A stretch of DNA of 64,000 nt from Sneathiella aquimaris. GTDB lineage: Bacteria; Pseudomonadota; Alphaproteobacteria; Sneathiellales; Sneathiellaceae. Of this stretch, positions 7,380 through 16,236 are shown piece by piece (the first letter of the stretch is position 1; every line of letters starts with the position of its first letter). Below the pieces are notes generated by a model. That model made no database searches, was not told the DNA's origin, and saw only the letters and a program-made list of their open reading frames with translations. The stretch is from contig NZ_CP112881.1 of NCBI RefSeq assembly GCF_026409565.1, positions 2,031,501 through 2,095,500 of the forward strand, written 5' to 3'. The position numbers were made by a program, and so were the translations under genes.

Positions 7380-8861
7380 ATGCTTGACGTCACTGAAAAT
7401 CCCTTGAACCTCAAAGACCCTCAACTTTTTCGTCAGCAGGGCCTGATCGATGGAAAATGGTGCGACGCAGATAGTGGTGCGAATTTCGAAGTTACCAATC
7501 CGGCAACAGGCGATGTGATGGGAACGGTTCCGAAAATGGGCGCTGCAGAAACGAAACGGGCGATCGATGCGGCCAAGAAAGCCATGCCCGCCTGGGCAGG
7601 CCTTACGGCAAAAGCGCGGGCGACGATTTTACGTAAATGGCACGATCTGATGATTGAAAACACGGATGATCTGGCACGCCTGATGACCATGGAAATGGGA
7701 AAACCGCTCGCCGAAGCCAAAGGTGAGGTTGCATATGCCGCGTCATTTATTGAATGGTTTGCCGAAGAAGGGAAACGCATTTACGGCGACACAATTCCTG
7801 AACATCAAAGCGATAAACGGATCATTGTGTTAAAGCAACCGATCGGCGTCACTGCGGCCATTACACCCTGGAACTTTCCGATTGCGATGATTACACGTAA
7901 AGCAGCGCCTGCGTTGGCCGCAGGGTGTCCAATGGTGATTAAGCCAGCGGAAATGACACCGTATTCGGCCTTTGCCATGGCGGTTTTGGCTGAACGAGCC
8001 GGCGTGCCCGCTGGCATTTTAAGTGTAGTAACCGGTGTGCCACAGGATATCGGCGGCGAAATGACCAGTAATCCGGATGTTGCCAAGTTGACCTTTACCG
8101 GATCAACAGCAACAGGAAAGCTTCTGATGGAGCAATGCGCAGCAACCGTCAAAAAAACATCCATGGAGCTGGGCGGCAACGCGCCGTTTATCGTATTTGA
8201 CGATGCAGATCTGGATGACGCTGTTGAGGCGGCTCTGGCGTCAAAATATCGGAATGCCGGTCAAACCTGCGTTTGTGCCAACCGCCTTTATGTTCAGGAA
8301 GGCGTATATGACGAATTTGCAAACCGCTTGGCCGAAAAAGTGAAAGGCATGAAAGTTGGGAACGGACTTGAAGACGGGGTAACACAAGGGCCGCTTATCA
8401 ACGAAAATGCTGTTAAAAAAGTTGAAAGCCACATTGAAGATGCGCTGTCAAAAGGCGCTAAGATCTTGGTCGGCGGTAAACGCCACGAATTGGGCCATAC
8501 ATTTTTTGAGCCAACGATTTTGACCGGCGCCACGACAGATATGAAAGTTGCGCGCGAAGAAACCTTCGGACCCATGGCGCCGTTGTTTAAATTTAAAGAG
8601 GAAGACGAAGTCATTGCCCTTGCCAATGACACGGAATTTGGGCTGGCGGCCTACCTTTGTGCCCGTGATATTGGCAGAATCTGGCGTGTCAGTGAAGGTC
8701 TGGAATATGGAATTGTCGGAATTAATACAGGCATCATCTCAACCGAAGTTGCCCCTTTTGGGGGTGTGAAACAATCCGGAATTGGACGAGAGGGTTCAAA
8801 ATACGGATTGGATGACTATCTTGAGATTAAGTACATGTGCTTGGGTGGCTTGGATAAGTAA
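7380..8861 (+). CDS. gabD: NAD(P)-dependent succinate-semialdehyde dehydrogenase
   Basis: Oxidises succinate semialdehyde to succinate, the last step of the GABA shunt, in the cytoplasm. The protein is 493 aa, the usual length. Aldehyde dehydrogenase motifs are present: WNFPIAM, the nucleotide-site FTGSTATGK, general base Glu263 in MELGGNAPF and catalytic Cys297 in GQTCVCANR. The second Cys (299) in that motif is typical of the GabD subgroup, and the closing FGGVKQSGIGREGSKYGLDDY also fits. The ATG follows GGAGG at five bases. A glutathione reductase gene follows 45 nt downstream. A close relative acting on another semialdehyde cannot be excluded. Confidence 0.9.
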   Translation: MLDVTENPLNLKDPQLFRQQGLIDGKWCDADSGANFEVTNPATGDVMGTVPKMGAAETKRAIDAAKKAMPAWAGLTAKARATILRKWHDLMIENTDDLARLMTMEMGKPLAEAKGEVAYAASFIEWFAEEGKRIYGDTIPEHQSDKRIIVLKQPIGVTAAITPWNFPIAMITRKAAPALAAGCPMVIKPAEMTPYSAFAMAVLAERAGVPAGILSVVTGVPQDIGGEMTSNPDVAKLTFTGSTATGKLLMEQCAATVKKTSMELGGNAPFIVFDDADLDDAVEAALASKYRNAGQTCVCANRLYVQEGVYDEFANRLAEKVKGMKVGNGLEDGVTQGPLINENAVKKVESHIEDALSKGAKILVGGKRHELGHTFFEPTILTGATTDMKVAREETFGPMAPLFKFKEEDEVIALANDTEFGLAAYLCARDIGRIWRVSEGLEYGIVGINTGIISTEVAPFGGVKQSGIGREGSKYGLDDYLEIKYMCLGGLDK

Positions 8862-8906
8862 CACAGGCACGAATAGGGCGGGCGCTCTTTTATAAGGAAT
8901 AGACTT

Positions 8907-10262
8907 TTGGCTTTTGATTATGATCTTTTTGTGATCGGTGCAGGTTCTGGCGGAGTCCGGGCCTCTCGTATTTCGTCTTCCATGGGGGCGAAGGTTGCGA
9001 TCGCGGAAGAATTCAGAGTTGGCGGAACATGTGTCATTCGTGGCTGCGTTCCGAAGAAATTGTTCGTGTATGCAAGCCATTTTGCGGAAGATTTTGAAGA
9101 TGCTGAAAATTATGGCTGGACAGTTCCAAAAGCCAAACACGACTGGAAAACCCTGATCCGTAACAAAGACACGGAAATTGATCGGTTGAACGGCATTTAT
9201 CATACAATCCTGAGCAATAATAATGTTGAGCTGTATGAAAGCCGGGCGACAATCCTGGATAAGAATACCGTTCAGGTGGGCGATAAAACAGTTACTGCGA
9301 AATATATTCTGATTGCTACTGGTGGCACGCCAACCATGCCGGACGTGCCGGGCATTGAACATGCCATTTCGTCCAACGAAGTCTTTCATCTGGACGAAAT
9401 GCCCAAGCGTGTTGTTGTTGTAGGCGGTGGTTATATTGCTGTTGAATTTGCCGGAATTTTTAACGGCCTCGGCGCCGACGTAATCCAACTGTATCGCGGC
9501 GAACAGATTTTGCGGGGCTTCGATCATCATGTGCAGGCCATGGTCGCTCAGGAGATCACGAAGAAAGGCGTGGATTTAAGAACACATGCCAACCCGGCAA
9601 AAATTGAAAAAACCGCCGATGGACTGGCGATTACTTTGGAAGACGGTTCTGTCATCGAAGCGGATGCAATCATGTATGCTACCGGCCGCCGACCAAATAC
9701 CGAAGGCTTGGGCCTTGAGGCGGTAGGGGTCGAAACATCCCTTAACGGTGCGGTCGTGGTCGATGCTTTTTCAAAAACCACCGTGGATAGTATCTATGCT
9801 GTGGGCGACGTTACCGATCGGATCGCACTGACCCCGGTTGCCATTCATGAAGGGATGGCCTTCGCAGAAACAGTGTTTGGCGGCAAGCCGCGTGCATTTG
9901 ATCATAGCAATGTGCCGTCAGCCGTGTTTTCGCAACCCCCTGTTGGGTCTGTGGGTCTGACAGAATTGGAAGCCCGTCTTCAATTTGGTGAAGTGGACAT
10001 TTACAAGTCTGAATTCCGTCCCATGAAGCAAACCCTTACACAGGGAAGCGAACGGGCCATGGTCAAATTGATCGTTGATCGTGCCACGGATCGTGTTCTG
10101 GGTGTTCATATCGTCGGTGCTGATGCAGGTGAAATCATTCAAGGCATTGGGATTGCTGTTAAGTGCGGTGCCACAAAAGAGCAGTTTGACGCCACTGTAG
10201 GGGTGCATCCCACACTGGCTGAAGAAATTGTCACGATGCGCGAAAAATATACCGGGGACTGA
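8907..10262 (+). CDS. gor: glutathione-disulfide reductase
   Basis: FAD-dependent reductase that regenerates glutathione from its disulfide with NADPH, in the cytoplasm. The N-terminal FAD Rossmann motif is VIGAGSGGVRASR. The redox-active pair is Cys42 and Cys47 in GGTCVIRGCVPKK, the glutathione reductase form. The second Rossmann motif is VVVGGGYIAVEFAGIFNGLG, and the C-terminal GVHPTLAEE carries the active-site His. Length (451 aa) is normal. Translation starts at TTG, with AAGGAA nine to ten bases upstream and the second codon encoding the usual AFDYDLFVIG start. It probably shares a transcript with the preceding dehydrogenase. Lipoamide dehydrogenase or mercuric reductase are excluded by the CVIRGC motif. 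Confidence 0.95.
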   Translation: MAFDYDLFVIGAGSGGVRASRISSSMGAKVAIAEEFRVGGTCVIRGCVPKKLFVYASHFAEDFEDAENYGWTVPKAKHDWKTLIRNKDTEIDRLNGIYHTILSNNNVELYESRATILDKNTVQVGDKTVTAKYILIATGGTPTMPDVPGIEHAISSNEVFHLDEMPKRVVVVGGGYIAVEFAGIFNGLGADVIQLYRGEQILRGFDHHVQAMVAQEITKKGVDLRTHANPAKIEKTADGLAITLEDGSVIEADAIMYATGRRPNTEGLGLEAVGVETSLNGAVVVDAFSKTTVDSIYAVGDVTDRIALTPVAIHEGMAFAETVFGGKPRAFDHSNVPSAVFSQPPVGSVGLTELEARLQFGEVDIYKSEFRPMKQTLTQGSERAMVKLIVDRATDRVLGVHIVGADAGEIIQGIGIAVKCGATKEQFDATVGVHPTLAEEIVTMREKYTGD

Positions 10263-10276
10263 AAGTTTACCTCGGG

Positions 10277-10308
10277 TTTGCGCCATAAACACTGATTTGT
10301 GGCGCAAA
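10277..10308. repeat. strong stem-loop after gor
   Basis: Inverted repeat TTTGCGCCATAAA / TTTGTGGCGCAAA with a six-base loop: 13 pairs with one wobble. The downstream flank is A-rich rather than U-rich, so on the plus strand it lacks the tail of an intrinsic terminator, but it may protect the gor mRNA 3' end or act with Rho. Confidence 0.5.
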
Positions 10309-10425
10309 AATGAGCAATTTGTGTGCCTACACACTGCTTAAGCATTGCTTTCATCGTAAAAGCCTGTAGTAATTTGTAAAAAATGCTGTTTTGCAGTGCG
10401 AATATCTGTTTAGGGAATTAAGACA

Positions 10426-11805
10426 ATGTCAAATTTGTGGACACCTGAAAGCTGGAGAGAGAAGCCAATCCGCCAGGTTCCGACATATACCGACGAAGCG
10501 CTTCTACAATCTGTTGAAAAAGATCTGGGCGATTTTCCGCCGTTGGTTTTTGCAGGTGAAGCGCGGAACTTGAAGAAAAAACTGGCTGAAGTGTCAGAAG
10601 GCCGTGGTTTTCTGTTGCAGGGTGGTGATTGCGCTGAAAGCTTTGCCGAGTTCCATCCGAACAATATCCGCGACACCTTCAAGGTTCTGTTGCAAATGGC
10701 GGTTGTCCTGACCTTTGGTGCAAACAAGCCCGTTGTAAAGGTCGGGCGTTTGGCCGGTCAATTCGCGAAACCTCGCTCTTCAGATACGGAAGTGATCGAT
10801 GGCGTCGAGCTTCCAAGTTATCGCGGAGATATCATCAACGGATTTGATTTCACGGAAGAAGACCGTATCCCTGATCCAAAACGGATGCTGACGGCTTATT
10901 CTCAGGCAGCGTCGACGCTGAACCTGTTGCGGGCTTTTGCACAAGGCGGGTACGCGGACCTGCATCAGGTTCAACAGTGGAATATGGGATTTGTTGCCAG
11001 TCGCCCGCAAGGCGCCCGTTACAAAGAAATGGCAGACCGTATTCAGGAGTCACTTGCCTTCATGGAAGCATGCGGCGTCAATTCTGAAAATACACCGGCC
11101 ATGGGCAAAACAGACTTCTTCACGTCGCATGAAGCCTTGTTGCTTCGGTATGAACAGGCCCTTACCCGCATCGATAGCACTTCCGGTGAATATTATGACA
11201 CGTCAGCCCATATGCTTTGGATTGGCGATCGTACGCGCGACCCGGATGAGGCGCATGTTGAATTTTTGCGTGGTGTTTCAAATCCGATCGCAGTTAAAGC
11301 AGGCCCTTCACAGGATCCTGATACACTGCTTCGTCTGATTGACACTTTGAACCCGGAAAATGAAGCGGGCCGAATGACGGTAATCTGTCGTTTTGGCGCG
11401 GGAAATGTTGAGAAGCATTTACCAGCCCTGGTTCGGAAAATTAAGCAGGAAGGCCGCAACGTTGTCTGGTCCTGTGATCCGATGCATGGAAACACCATCA
11501 AATCGGGAACAGGCTATAAAACACGTCCTTTTGATCGTATACTGTCAGAAGTTCGTGAGTTTTTTGATGTTCACGCAAGTGAAGGGACCTATGCAGGCGG
11601 CGTTCACTTTGAAATGACCGGTAAGGATGTTACTGAATGCCTTGGCGGTGCTTTCGAAGTCACTGAAGAACGCCTGAGTGATCGGTATCATACAGCATGT
11701 GATCCTCGTTTGAATGCAAATCAGGCGTTGGAGCTTGCTTTCCTGATTGCCGAAACCCTTAAGAAAGAAAGAGGTAATGACGTTTCAGCTGCGGCTGCGT
11801 CATAA
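10426..11805 (+). CDS. class II 3-deoxy-7-phosphoheptulonate synthase
   Basis: First enzyme of the shikimate pathway: condenses phosphoenolpyruvate and erythrose 4-phosphate to DAHP. At 459 aa it is the plant/actinobacterial-like class II (AroAII) type, not the 350-aa AroFGH type. Motifs are [11 protein letters not shown] (metal-binding Cys), [34 protein letters not shown] and CDPMHGNT. The start ATG matches the family beginning ([17 protein letters not shown]). The nicotinate phosphoribosyltransferase-like gene begins 11 nt downstream, so the two are probably co-transcribed. A tyrosine or tryptophan leader peptide is not evident upstream. Confidence 0.95.
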   Translation: MSNLWTPESWREKPIRQVPTYTDEALLQSVEKDLGDFPPLVFAGEARNLKKKLAEVSEGRGFLLQGGDCAESFAEFHPNNIRDTFKVLLQMAVVLTFGANKPVVKVGRLAGQFAKPRSSDTEVIDGVELPSYRGDIINGFDFTEEDRIPDPKRMLTAYSQAASTLNLLRAFAQGGYADLHQVQQWNMGFVASRPQGARYKEMADRIQESLAFMEACGVNSENTPAMGKTDFFTSHEALLLRYEQALTRIDSTSGEYYDTSAHMLWIGDRTRDPDEAHVEFLRGVSNPIAVKAGPSQDPDTLLRLIDTLNPENEAGRMTVICRFGAGNVEKHLPALVRKIKQEGRNVVWSCDPMHGNTIKSGTGYKTRPFDRILSEVREFFDVHASEGTYAGGVHFEMTGKDVTECLGGAFEVTEERLSDRYHTACDPRLNANQALELAFLIAETLKKERGNDVSAAAAS

Positions 11806-11816
11806 TCTTCGGGCAA

Positions 11817-12968
11817 ATGAATCAGCAATCCATAAAAACCGGCCTGACGGCAGTTGATCAGAGTATATCTGATCATACAGATCAGTATTTTAATAAAACG
11901 AAGAAGGTCGTCCGGGAGTTTGGCGATAAAATAGTCACTTACGCCATTTTTATGCGGCGTCCGGTTATCTTTTGCCCTCGCCTTGTTGTCGAATGGTTGG
12001 AAGAGATCAATCGTCTTCGAGGATATACTTTTCAGGTGGAACCCTGTTTTGAAGAAGGTGACTGGGTTGGGGCAGGCGAGCCGCTGATTTATATCACTGG
12101 CAGTTTTATTGATCTTGTTGATCTTGAGACCTTGTATCTTCAGAAACTTGGTTCCGCCTGCGTTGCCGCTTATAACGCGTATCTGATGTGCGGTCATTTG
12201 CCCAATGCTTCGTTTTTGGCAATGGATGCGCGCCACTGTGCCGGTTCTGAAATGGCAGAAATGATGGCCTATGCTGCATCGGTAGGCAGTAAAGCTGCGC
12301 AAAACGAGCATGGTGCAATCGGTTTTATTGGGAATGCCAATGACAGCACAGCTCATTATTTCGGGAATACAAAAGGGCTCGGCACCATGCCGCATGCCCT
12401 GATTGGATATGCGGGCAGTACGCTCCGTGCAGCCGAAATGTTTATCGAAAGCTTTCCCGGTGAACCGATCACGGTCCTTGTGGATTATTTTGGTAAGGAA
12501 ATCACCGACGCGCTTGCCGTATGTCACCGTTTCCCTGAGATGGCGGCCGATGGCTTGATCTCTATTCGAATGGATACCCATGGCGGGCGATTTATCGAAG
12601 GGCTGGATCCGGCTGGATCTTATGCGGTTGTCGAACGTTACATGCCGAAAGGTATTCGTCAGTATCGGTCTGAAGAAGAATTGAAATGGATCGTCGGGAC
12701 CGGGGTCTCGGCGGCAGCGATCTATCGCATGCGCGAATGTCTTGATGAAGCAGGTTTCGACAAGGTTCGGATTGTTGCTTCCTCAGGTTTTTCAGCAGAA
12801 AAATGTCGGATCATGGGCAGTCTGAATGTGCCGATTGATGTGATCGGGACCGGGTCCTATCTCCCCTCCAGCTGGACAGAGACTTATGCGACCGCAGATA
12901 TCATAGCTTATGACGGTGAACCCAGTGTGAAACTGGGCCGGGAATTTTTGTTGAAAAAGGAAAAATAG
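11817..12968 (+). CDS. nicotinate phosphoribosyltransferase-like protein
   Basis: Predicted to join nicotinate and PRPP in the Preiss-Handler NAD salvage route. The 383-aa protein shows family-like features: ALDxRH-type loop LAMDARHCAG, the phosphate-loop region GTMPHALIGYAGSTL, VLVDYFGKEITDAL and the C-terminal barrel strand VPIDVIGTGSYLP. It is slightly short and diverges from E. coli PncB in the active-site segments, so it belongs to a less studied branch, and activity on nicotinate is inferred. It follows the DAHP synthase by 11 nt and ends just before a terminator. NAD synthetase lies 1.6 kb downstream beyond an MFS gene, giving two NAD-pathway genes in one neighbourhood. Confidence 0.72.
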   Translation: MNQQSIKTGLTAVDQSISDHTDQYFNKTKKVVREFGDKIVTYAIFMRRPVIFCPRLVVEWLEEINRLRGYTFQVEPCFEEGDWVGAGEPLIYITGSFIDLVDLETLYLQKLGSACVAAYNAYLMCGHLPNASFLAMDARHCAGSEMAEMMAYAASVGSKAAQNEHGAIGFIGNANDSTAHYFGNTKGLGTMPHALIGYAGSTLRAAEMFIESFPGEPITVLVDYFGKEITDALAVCHRFPEMAADGLISIRMDTHGGRFIEGLDPAGSYAVVERYMPKGIRQYRSEEELKWIVGTGVSAAAIYRMRECLDEAGFDKVRIVASSGFSAEKCRIMGSLNVPIDVIGTGSYLPSSWTETYATADIIAYDGEPSVKLGREFLLKKEK

Positions 12969-12996
12969 TGTCTCTTTTGGGATAGGGCCGCAAGAG

Positions 12997-13024
12997 GACA
13001 GGCGCTATACCGCCTGTCTTTGTC
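12997..13024 (+). terminator. intrinsic terminator
   Basis: Perfect eight-pair stem GACAGGCG / CGCCTGTC with a CTATAC loop, followed by TTTGTCTT. It closes the DAHP synthase/pncB-like transcription unit 28 nt after its stop codon and just before the MFS gene. Confidence 0.8.
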
Positions 13025-13048
13025 TTATGACGCGTATTATTAGCGTAA

Positions 13049-14476
13049 GTGATCGGATACAGCCCCGTGAGATCAGCTTTATCGGCATGTTGGCCACTAT
13101 TATTTGGAATCGCCTTGATGATGCTCGGCAATGGTTTGCAGGGCAGTCTTCTAGGTGTGCGCGCCAATATCGAAGGCTTTCCGACTGCACTGACCGGTTT
13201 CATCATGTCAGCCTACTATGTAGGCTTTCTTTTTGGATCGATTGTCACTCCAAAAATTTTGGTTACAGTGGGCCATGTCCGTGTATTCGCGGCATTGGCG
13301 TCGCTTGCTTCCACGACCACGTTGTTGCACGCCGTTATTCCCGATCCGTATATGTGGGGGATTTTCCGGATTATTACAGGCTTTTGCTTCGCCGGGCTTT
13401 ATATTGTCAGTGAAAGCTGGCTGAACGATGTTGCGAGCAATGAAACCCGCGGGCAAATCCTGTCCTTTTATATGACAATCATATGGGTTGGTATGGCCGG
13501 CGGACAGTTCCTTCTGACCGTTTCCGATCCGGGCGGATACAACCTTTTCATTATTGTTTCTGTACTGGTTTCGTTTGCGCTTATTCCATCAGCGCTCACC
13601 GCGTCGCCACTCCCGAATATGGAGACGACCCGCAGTCTGGGCTTGAGGCAGCTTTACAAGATTTCTCCGTTGGGGGTAATTGGTGTTTTCTCAGTTGGTG
13701 TTGGACATGGTGCGTTTTTCGCTATGGCCGCGGTATATGCGGGCTTGATCAACCTGTCATTGATTGAAATTTCGACCTTTATCAGTGTGAGCATTATTGG
13801 AGGGGCCCTGTTGCAAATGCCAATCGGTCGACTGTCAGATCATTTCGATCGTCGGCAAGTGATCTTTGGCACGGCCATTTTAGCCGCTGCAACCGGCGCC
13901 ATGATGTTTGTCCTGCAGGATGGCGAGAGTAAACTCCTGTTTTTGTTGGGAGCAGGGGTCTTTGGTGGCTTTTGTATGCCGATCTATTCTTTGTGTCTGG
14001 CGCATACAAACGATTATCTTGAACCCGACGAAATGGTGGCCGCGAGTAGTGGGTTGATTTTGACCAATAGTGTGGGGGCGGTAATCGGCCCGTTGATCGT
14101 CTCTTTTCTGATGTCCAGTTTTGGTGCGTCGGCCTTCTTTGTTTTTCTGGCAACAATCTTTGCGTTTATCGGGTTTTTTACCCTGTACCGCATGAGTATT
14201 AAAGAATCTGTTCCGGTCGATGAACAGGTTGAATTTGTGGCCATGCCAATTCGTTCAGGAACCATGGTTCCAGTCATGAACCCTGAATCAGAGGAATGGA
14301 TTGAAGATGAACCCATCGATTTTGAACATTATGAAAACAAGGATATTACCCATCCGTTCTTTCTGAGCAAAGCGTCCATGAGCATAATGGAAGATTATGT
14401 TGAAGATGATGACGAAGACGATGAGACCGGTAGTATTATGGACGACGGTCCCTCCTTGTGGAACCGAAACGGCTAA
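13049..14476 (+). CDS. MFS transporter with acidic C-terminal tail
   Basis: Major facilitator superfamily permease, 475 aa, twelve predicted helices. The helix 2-3 loop reads GFLFGSIVTPKILVTVGHVRVFA and the central loop has PIGRLSDHFDRRQVIFG, the two MFS signature sites. It starts at GTG. After the last helix (about residue 395) comes a cytoplasmic tail of ~80 residues with dense Asp/Glu (EDYVEDDDEDDETG), longer than usual for a permease. Substrate unknown; its position between a nicotinate phosphoribosyltransferase-like gene and nadE allows, but does not prove, pyridine-compound transport. It is separated from the upstream operon by a terminator. Confidence 0.85.
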   Translation: MIGYSPVRSALSACWPLLFGIALMMLGNGLQGSLLGVRANIEGFPTALTGFIMSAYYVGFLFGSIVTPKILVTVGHVRVFAALASLASTTTLLHAVIPDPYMWGIFRIITGFCFAGLYIVSESWLNDVASNETRGQILSFYMTIIWVGMAGGQFLLTVSDPGGYNLFIIVSVLVSFALIPSALTASPLPNMETTRSLGLRQLYKISPLGVIGVFSVGVGHGAFFAMAAVYAGLINLSLIEISTFISVSIIGGALLQMPIGRLSDHFDRRQVIFGTAILAAATGAMMFVLQDGESKLLFLLGAGVFGGFCMPIYSLCLAHTNDYLEPDEMVAASSGLILTNSVGAVIGPLIVSFLMSSFGASAFFVFLATIFAFIGFFTLYRMSIKESVPVDEQVEFVAMPIRSGTMVPVMNPESEEWIEDEPIDFEHYENKDITHPFFLSKASMSIMEDYVEDDDEDDETGSIMDDGPSLWNRNG

Positions 14477-14571
14477 CAGACTGTTGTCTGCCTGCCGTCT
14501 TTTCCAGCGGATTTGCAAAAAAGACGAAACTCCCCATTGCTGGACGGGCAAAGGAGAGTTAAAACCTTTGC

Positions 14572-16236
14572 ATGACTGATAAATTACGTATTGCAATGGC
14601 ACAGGCCAACCCGACATTGGGTGATATTGCAGGAAACATCAAATTGGCGCGCGAATTTCGGCAGGAAGCTGAAGCGGATGGCGCTGACCTGATCGTTTAT
14701 CCCGAACTTTTCTTGAGCGGATATCCGCCGGAAGATCTGGTTCTGAAGCCCGCTTTTATTCGAAGCATCAAAGCCGCTATTGACGAGCTTACAGAACTGA
14801 CACTGGATGGCGGACCGGCCATGTTGATGTCGGGACCGGTGTCAGAGAACGGGAAGCTTTATAATTCTGTTTTCCTGTTGGAAGATGGGAAAATGTCGGC
14901 CATTCGTCATAAAGCCAAATTACCTAATTATGGCGTTTTTGATGAAATGCGAGTATTTGACGCAGGGCCGTTGCCCGGGCCAATCCCGTTCAAAGGGGTC
15001 CGTCTCGGTGTCATGATCTGCGAAGATATGTGGTTCAATGATGTGGCCGAATGCCTTGCTGAAACGGGTGCAGAATTGCTGATTGTTCCCAATGGCAGCC
15101 CGTTTGATCATGAAAAAAGTGACTCCCGTATCAATTATGCGGTGGAACGTGTAACCGAAACCGGTTTGCCATTGATGTATGTTAATCAGATTGGCGGACA
15201 GGACGAACTTGTGTTCGATGGCGGGTCTTTTATCCTTAATTCGGATCGATCCTTGCCCGTGCAGATGAGTTGTTGGAAAGAGGATCTTCTGATCACGGAT
15301 TGGCGCCGCAATGATGAAGGAGCTTGGCAGTGCGACACGGAGCATCTGAAAGATCCCGGTGCATCATTGGAACGGGTTTATCATGCCATGGTTCTGGGTT
15401 TAAAAGATTATGTGGAAAAGAACAAATTTCCGGGTGTTGTTCTGGGCCTTTCTGGCGGAATTGATAGCGCCCTAAGTGCCGCTGTTTCCGTTGATGCATT
15501 AGGAGCGGACCGGGTTCATTGTGTTATGATGCCGTCCAAATACACCTCACAGGAAAGTCTGGATGATGCCGCGGAATGCGCCCGCCTTCTTGGAACGCGT
15601 CTGGACAGTGTTCCAATTGTTCCCGCTGTTGATGCTTATGAGACCATGCTGGGCGGTCTGTTTGAAGGAACTGAAGCAGATATTACCGAGGAAAACATCC
15701 AGTCCCGTGTGCGTGGCGTGACGTTGATGGCTATTTCCAACAAATTTGGCAAGATGGTTCTGACGACTGGCAATAAATCCGAGATGTCCACCGGCTATGC
15801 AACAATTTATGGGGATATGTGCGGGGGATACTCTGTCCTTAAAGACCTTTATAAAACCCTGTGTTTCGACGTTTCGGAGTGGCGGAATGCGAACATGTCG
15901 ACTTTGTTCAAGGGGCCAGCTGGCGCTGTAATGCCCAGCAATGTGATTACCAAGCCGCCGTCTGCAGAATTGCGTGAAGATCAGAAAGATGAAGACAGTT
16001 TGCCTCCTTATGAGGTTCTGGATGCCATTTTGCATGCGCTTGTGGAGGAAGAGAAATCCTTTGCGGAAATAGTTGCTGCAGGCTATGAACGCGAAACTGT
16101 TAGCCGAATTCAAAACTTGCTTTATATTGCAGAATATAAACGGCGACAGGCTCCTCCTGGCGTGAAAATTACGACCCGAAATTTTGGTCGGGACAGACGC
16201 TATCCTATTACCAACGGATACAGAGATAAAAGATGA
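14572..16236 (+). CDS. nadE: glutamine-hydrolysing NAD+ synthetase
   Basis: Final step of NAD synthesis: amidates nicotinate adenine dinucleotide using glutamine and ATP. Two domains are clear in 554 aa. An N-terminal nitrilase-type glutaminase (about 1-260) has its Glu in YPELFLSGYPPEDL, Lys in RHKAKLPNYGVFDE and Cys in GVMICEDMW. A C-terminal synthetase (about 280-554) has the PP-loop LGLSGGIDSALSA and TGNKSEMSTGYATIYGDMCGG. The ATG follows AGGAGAG. Its TGA overlaps the gltX ATG by four bases, so the two are translationally coupled. Confidence 0.97.
   Translation: MTDKLRIAMAQANPTLGDIAGNIKLAREFRQEAEADGADLIVYPELFLSGYPPEDLVLKPAFIRSIKAAIDELTELTLDGGPAMLMSGPVSENGKLYNSVFLLEDGKMSAIRHKAKLPNYGVFDEMRVFDAGPLPGPIPFKGVRLGVMICEDMWFNDVAECLAETGAELLIVPNGSPFDHEKSDSRINYAVERVTETGLPLMYVNQIGGQDELVFDGGSFILNSDRSLPVQMSCWKEDLLITDWRRNDEGAWQCDTEHLKDPGASLERVYHAMVLGLKDYVEKNKFPGVVLGLSGGIDSALSAAVSVDALGADRVHCVMMPSKYTSQESLDDAAECARLLGTRLDSVPIVPAVDAYETMLGGLFEGTEADITEENIQSRVRGVTLMAISNKFGKMVLTTGNKSEMSTGYATIYGDMCGGYSVLKDLYKTLCFDVSEWRNANMSTLFKGPAGAVMPSNVITKPPSAELREDQKDEDSLPPYEVLDAILHALVEEEKSFAEIVAAGYERETVSRIQNLLYIAEYKRRQAPPGVKITTRNFGRDRRYPITNGYRDKR

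Noticed and set aside
8796-9530. 244-codon minus-strand frame opposite gor
   Set aside because: It lies on the antisense strand of a clear glutathione reductase gene and lacks any family features.
11721-12581. 286-codon minus-strand frame opposite DAHP synthase and the pncB-like gene
   Set aside because: Shadow of two well supported genes on the plus strand.
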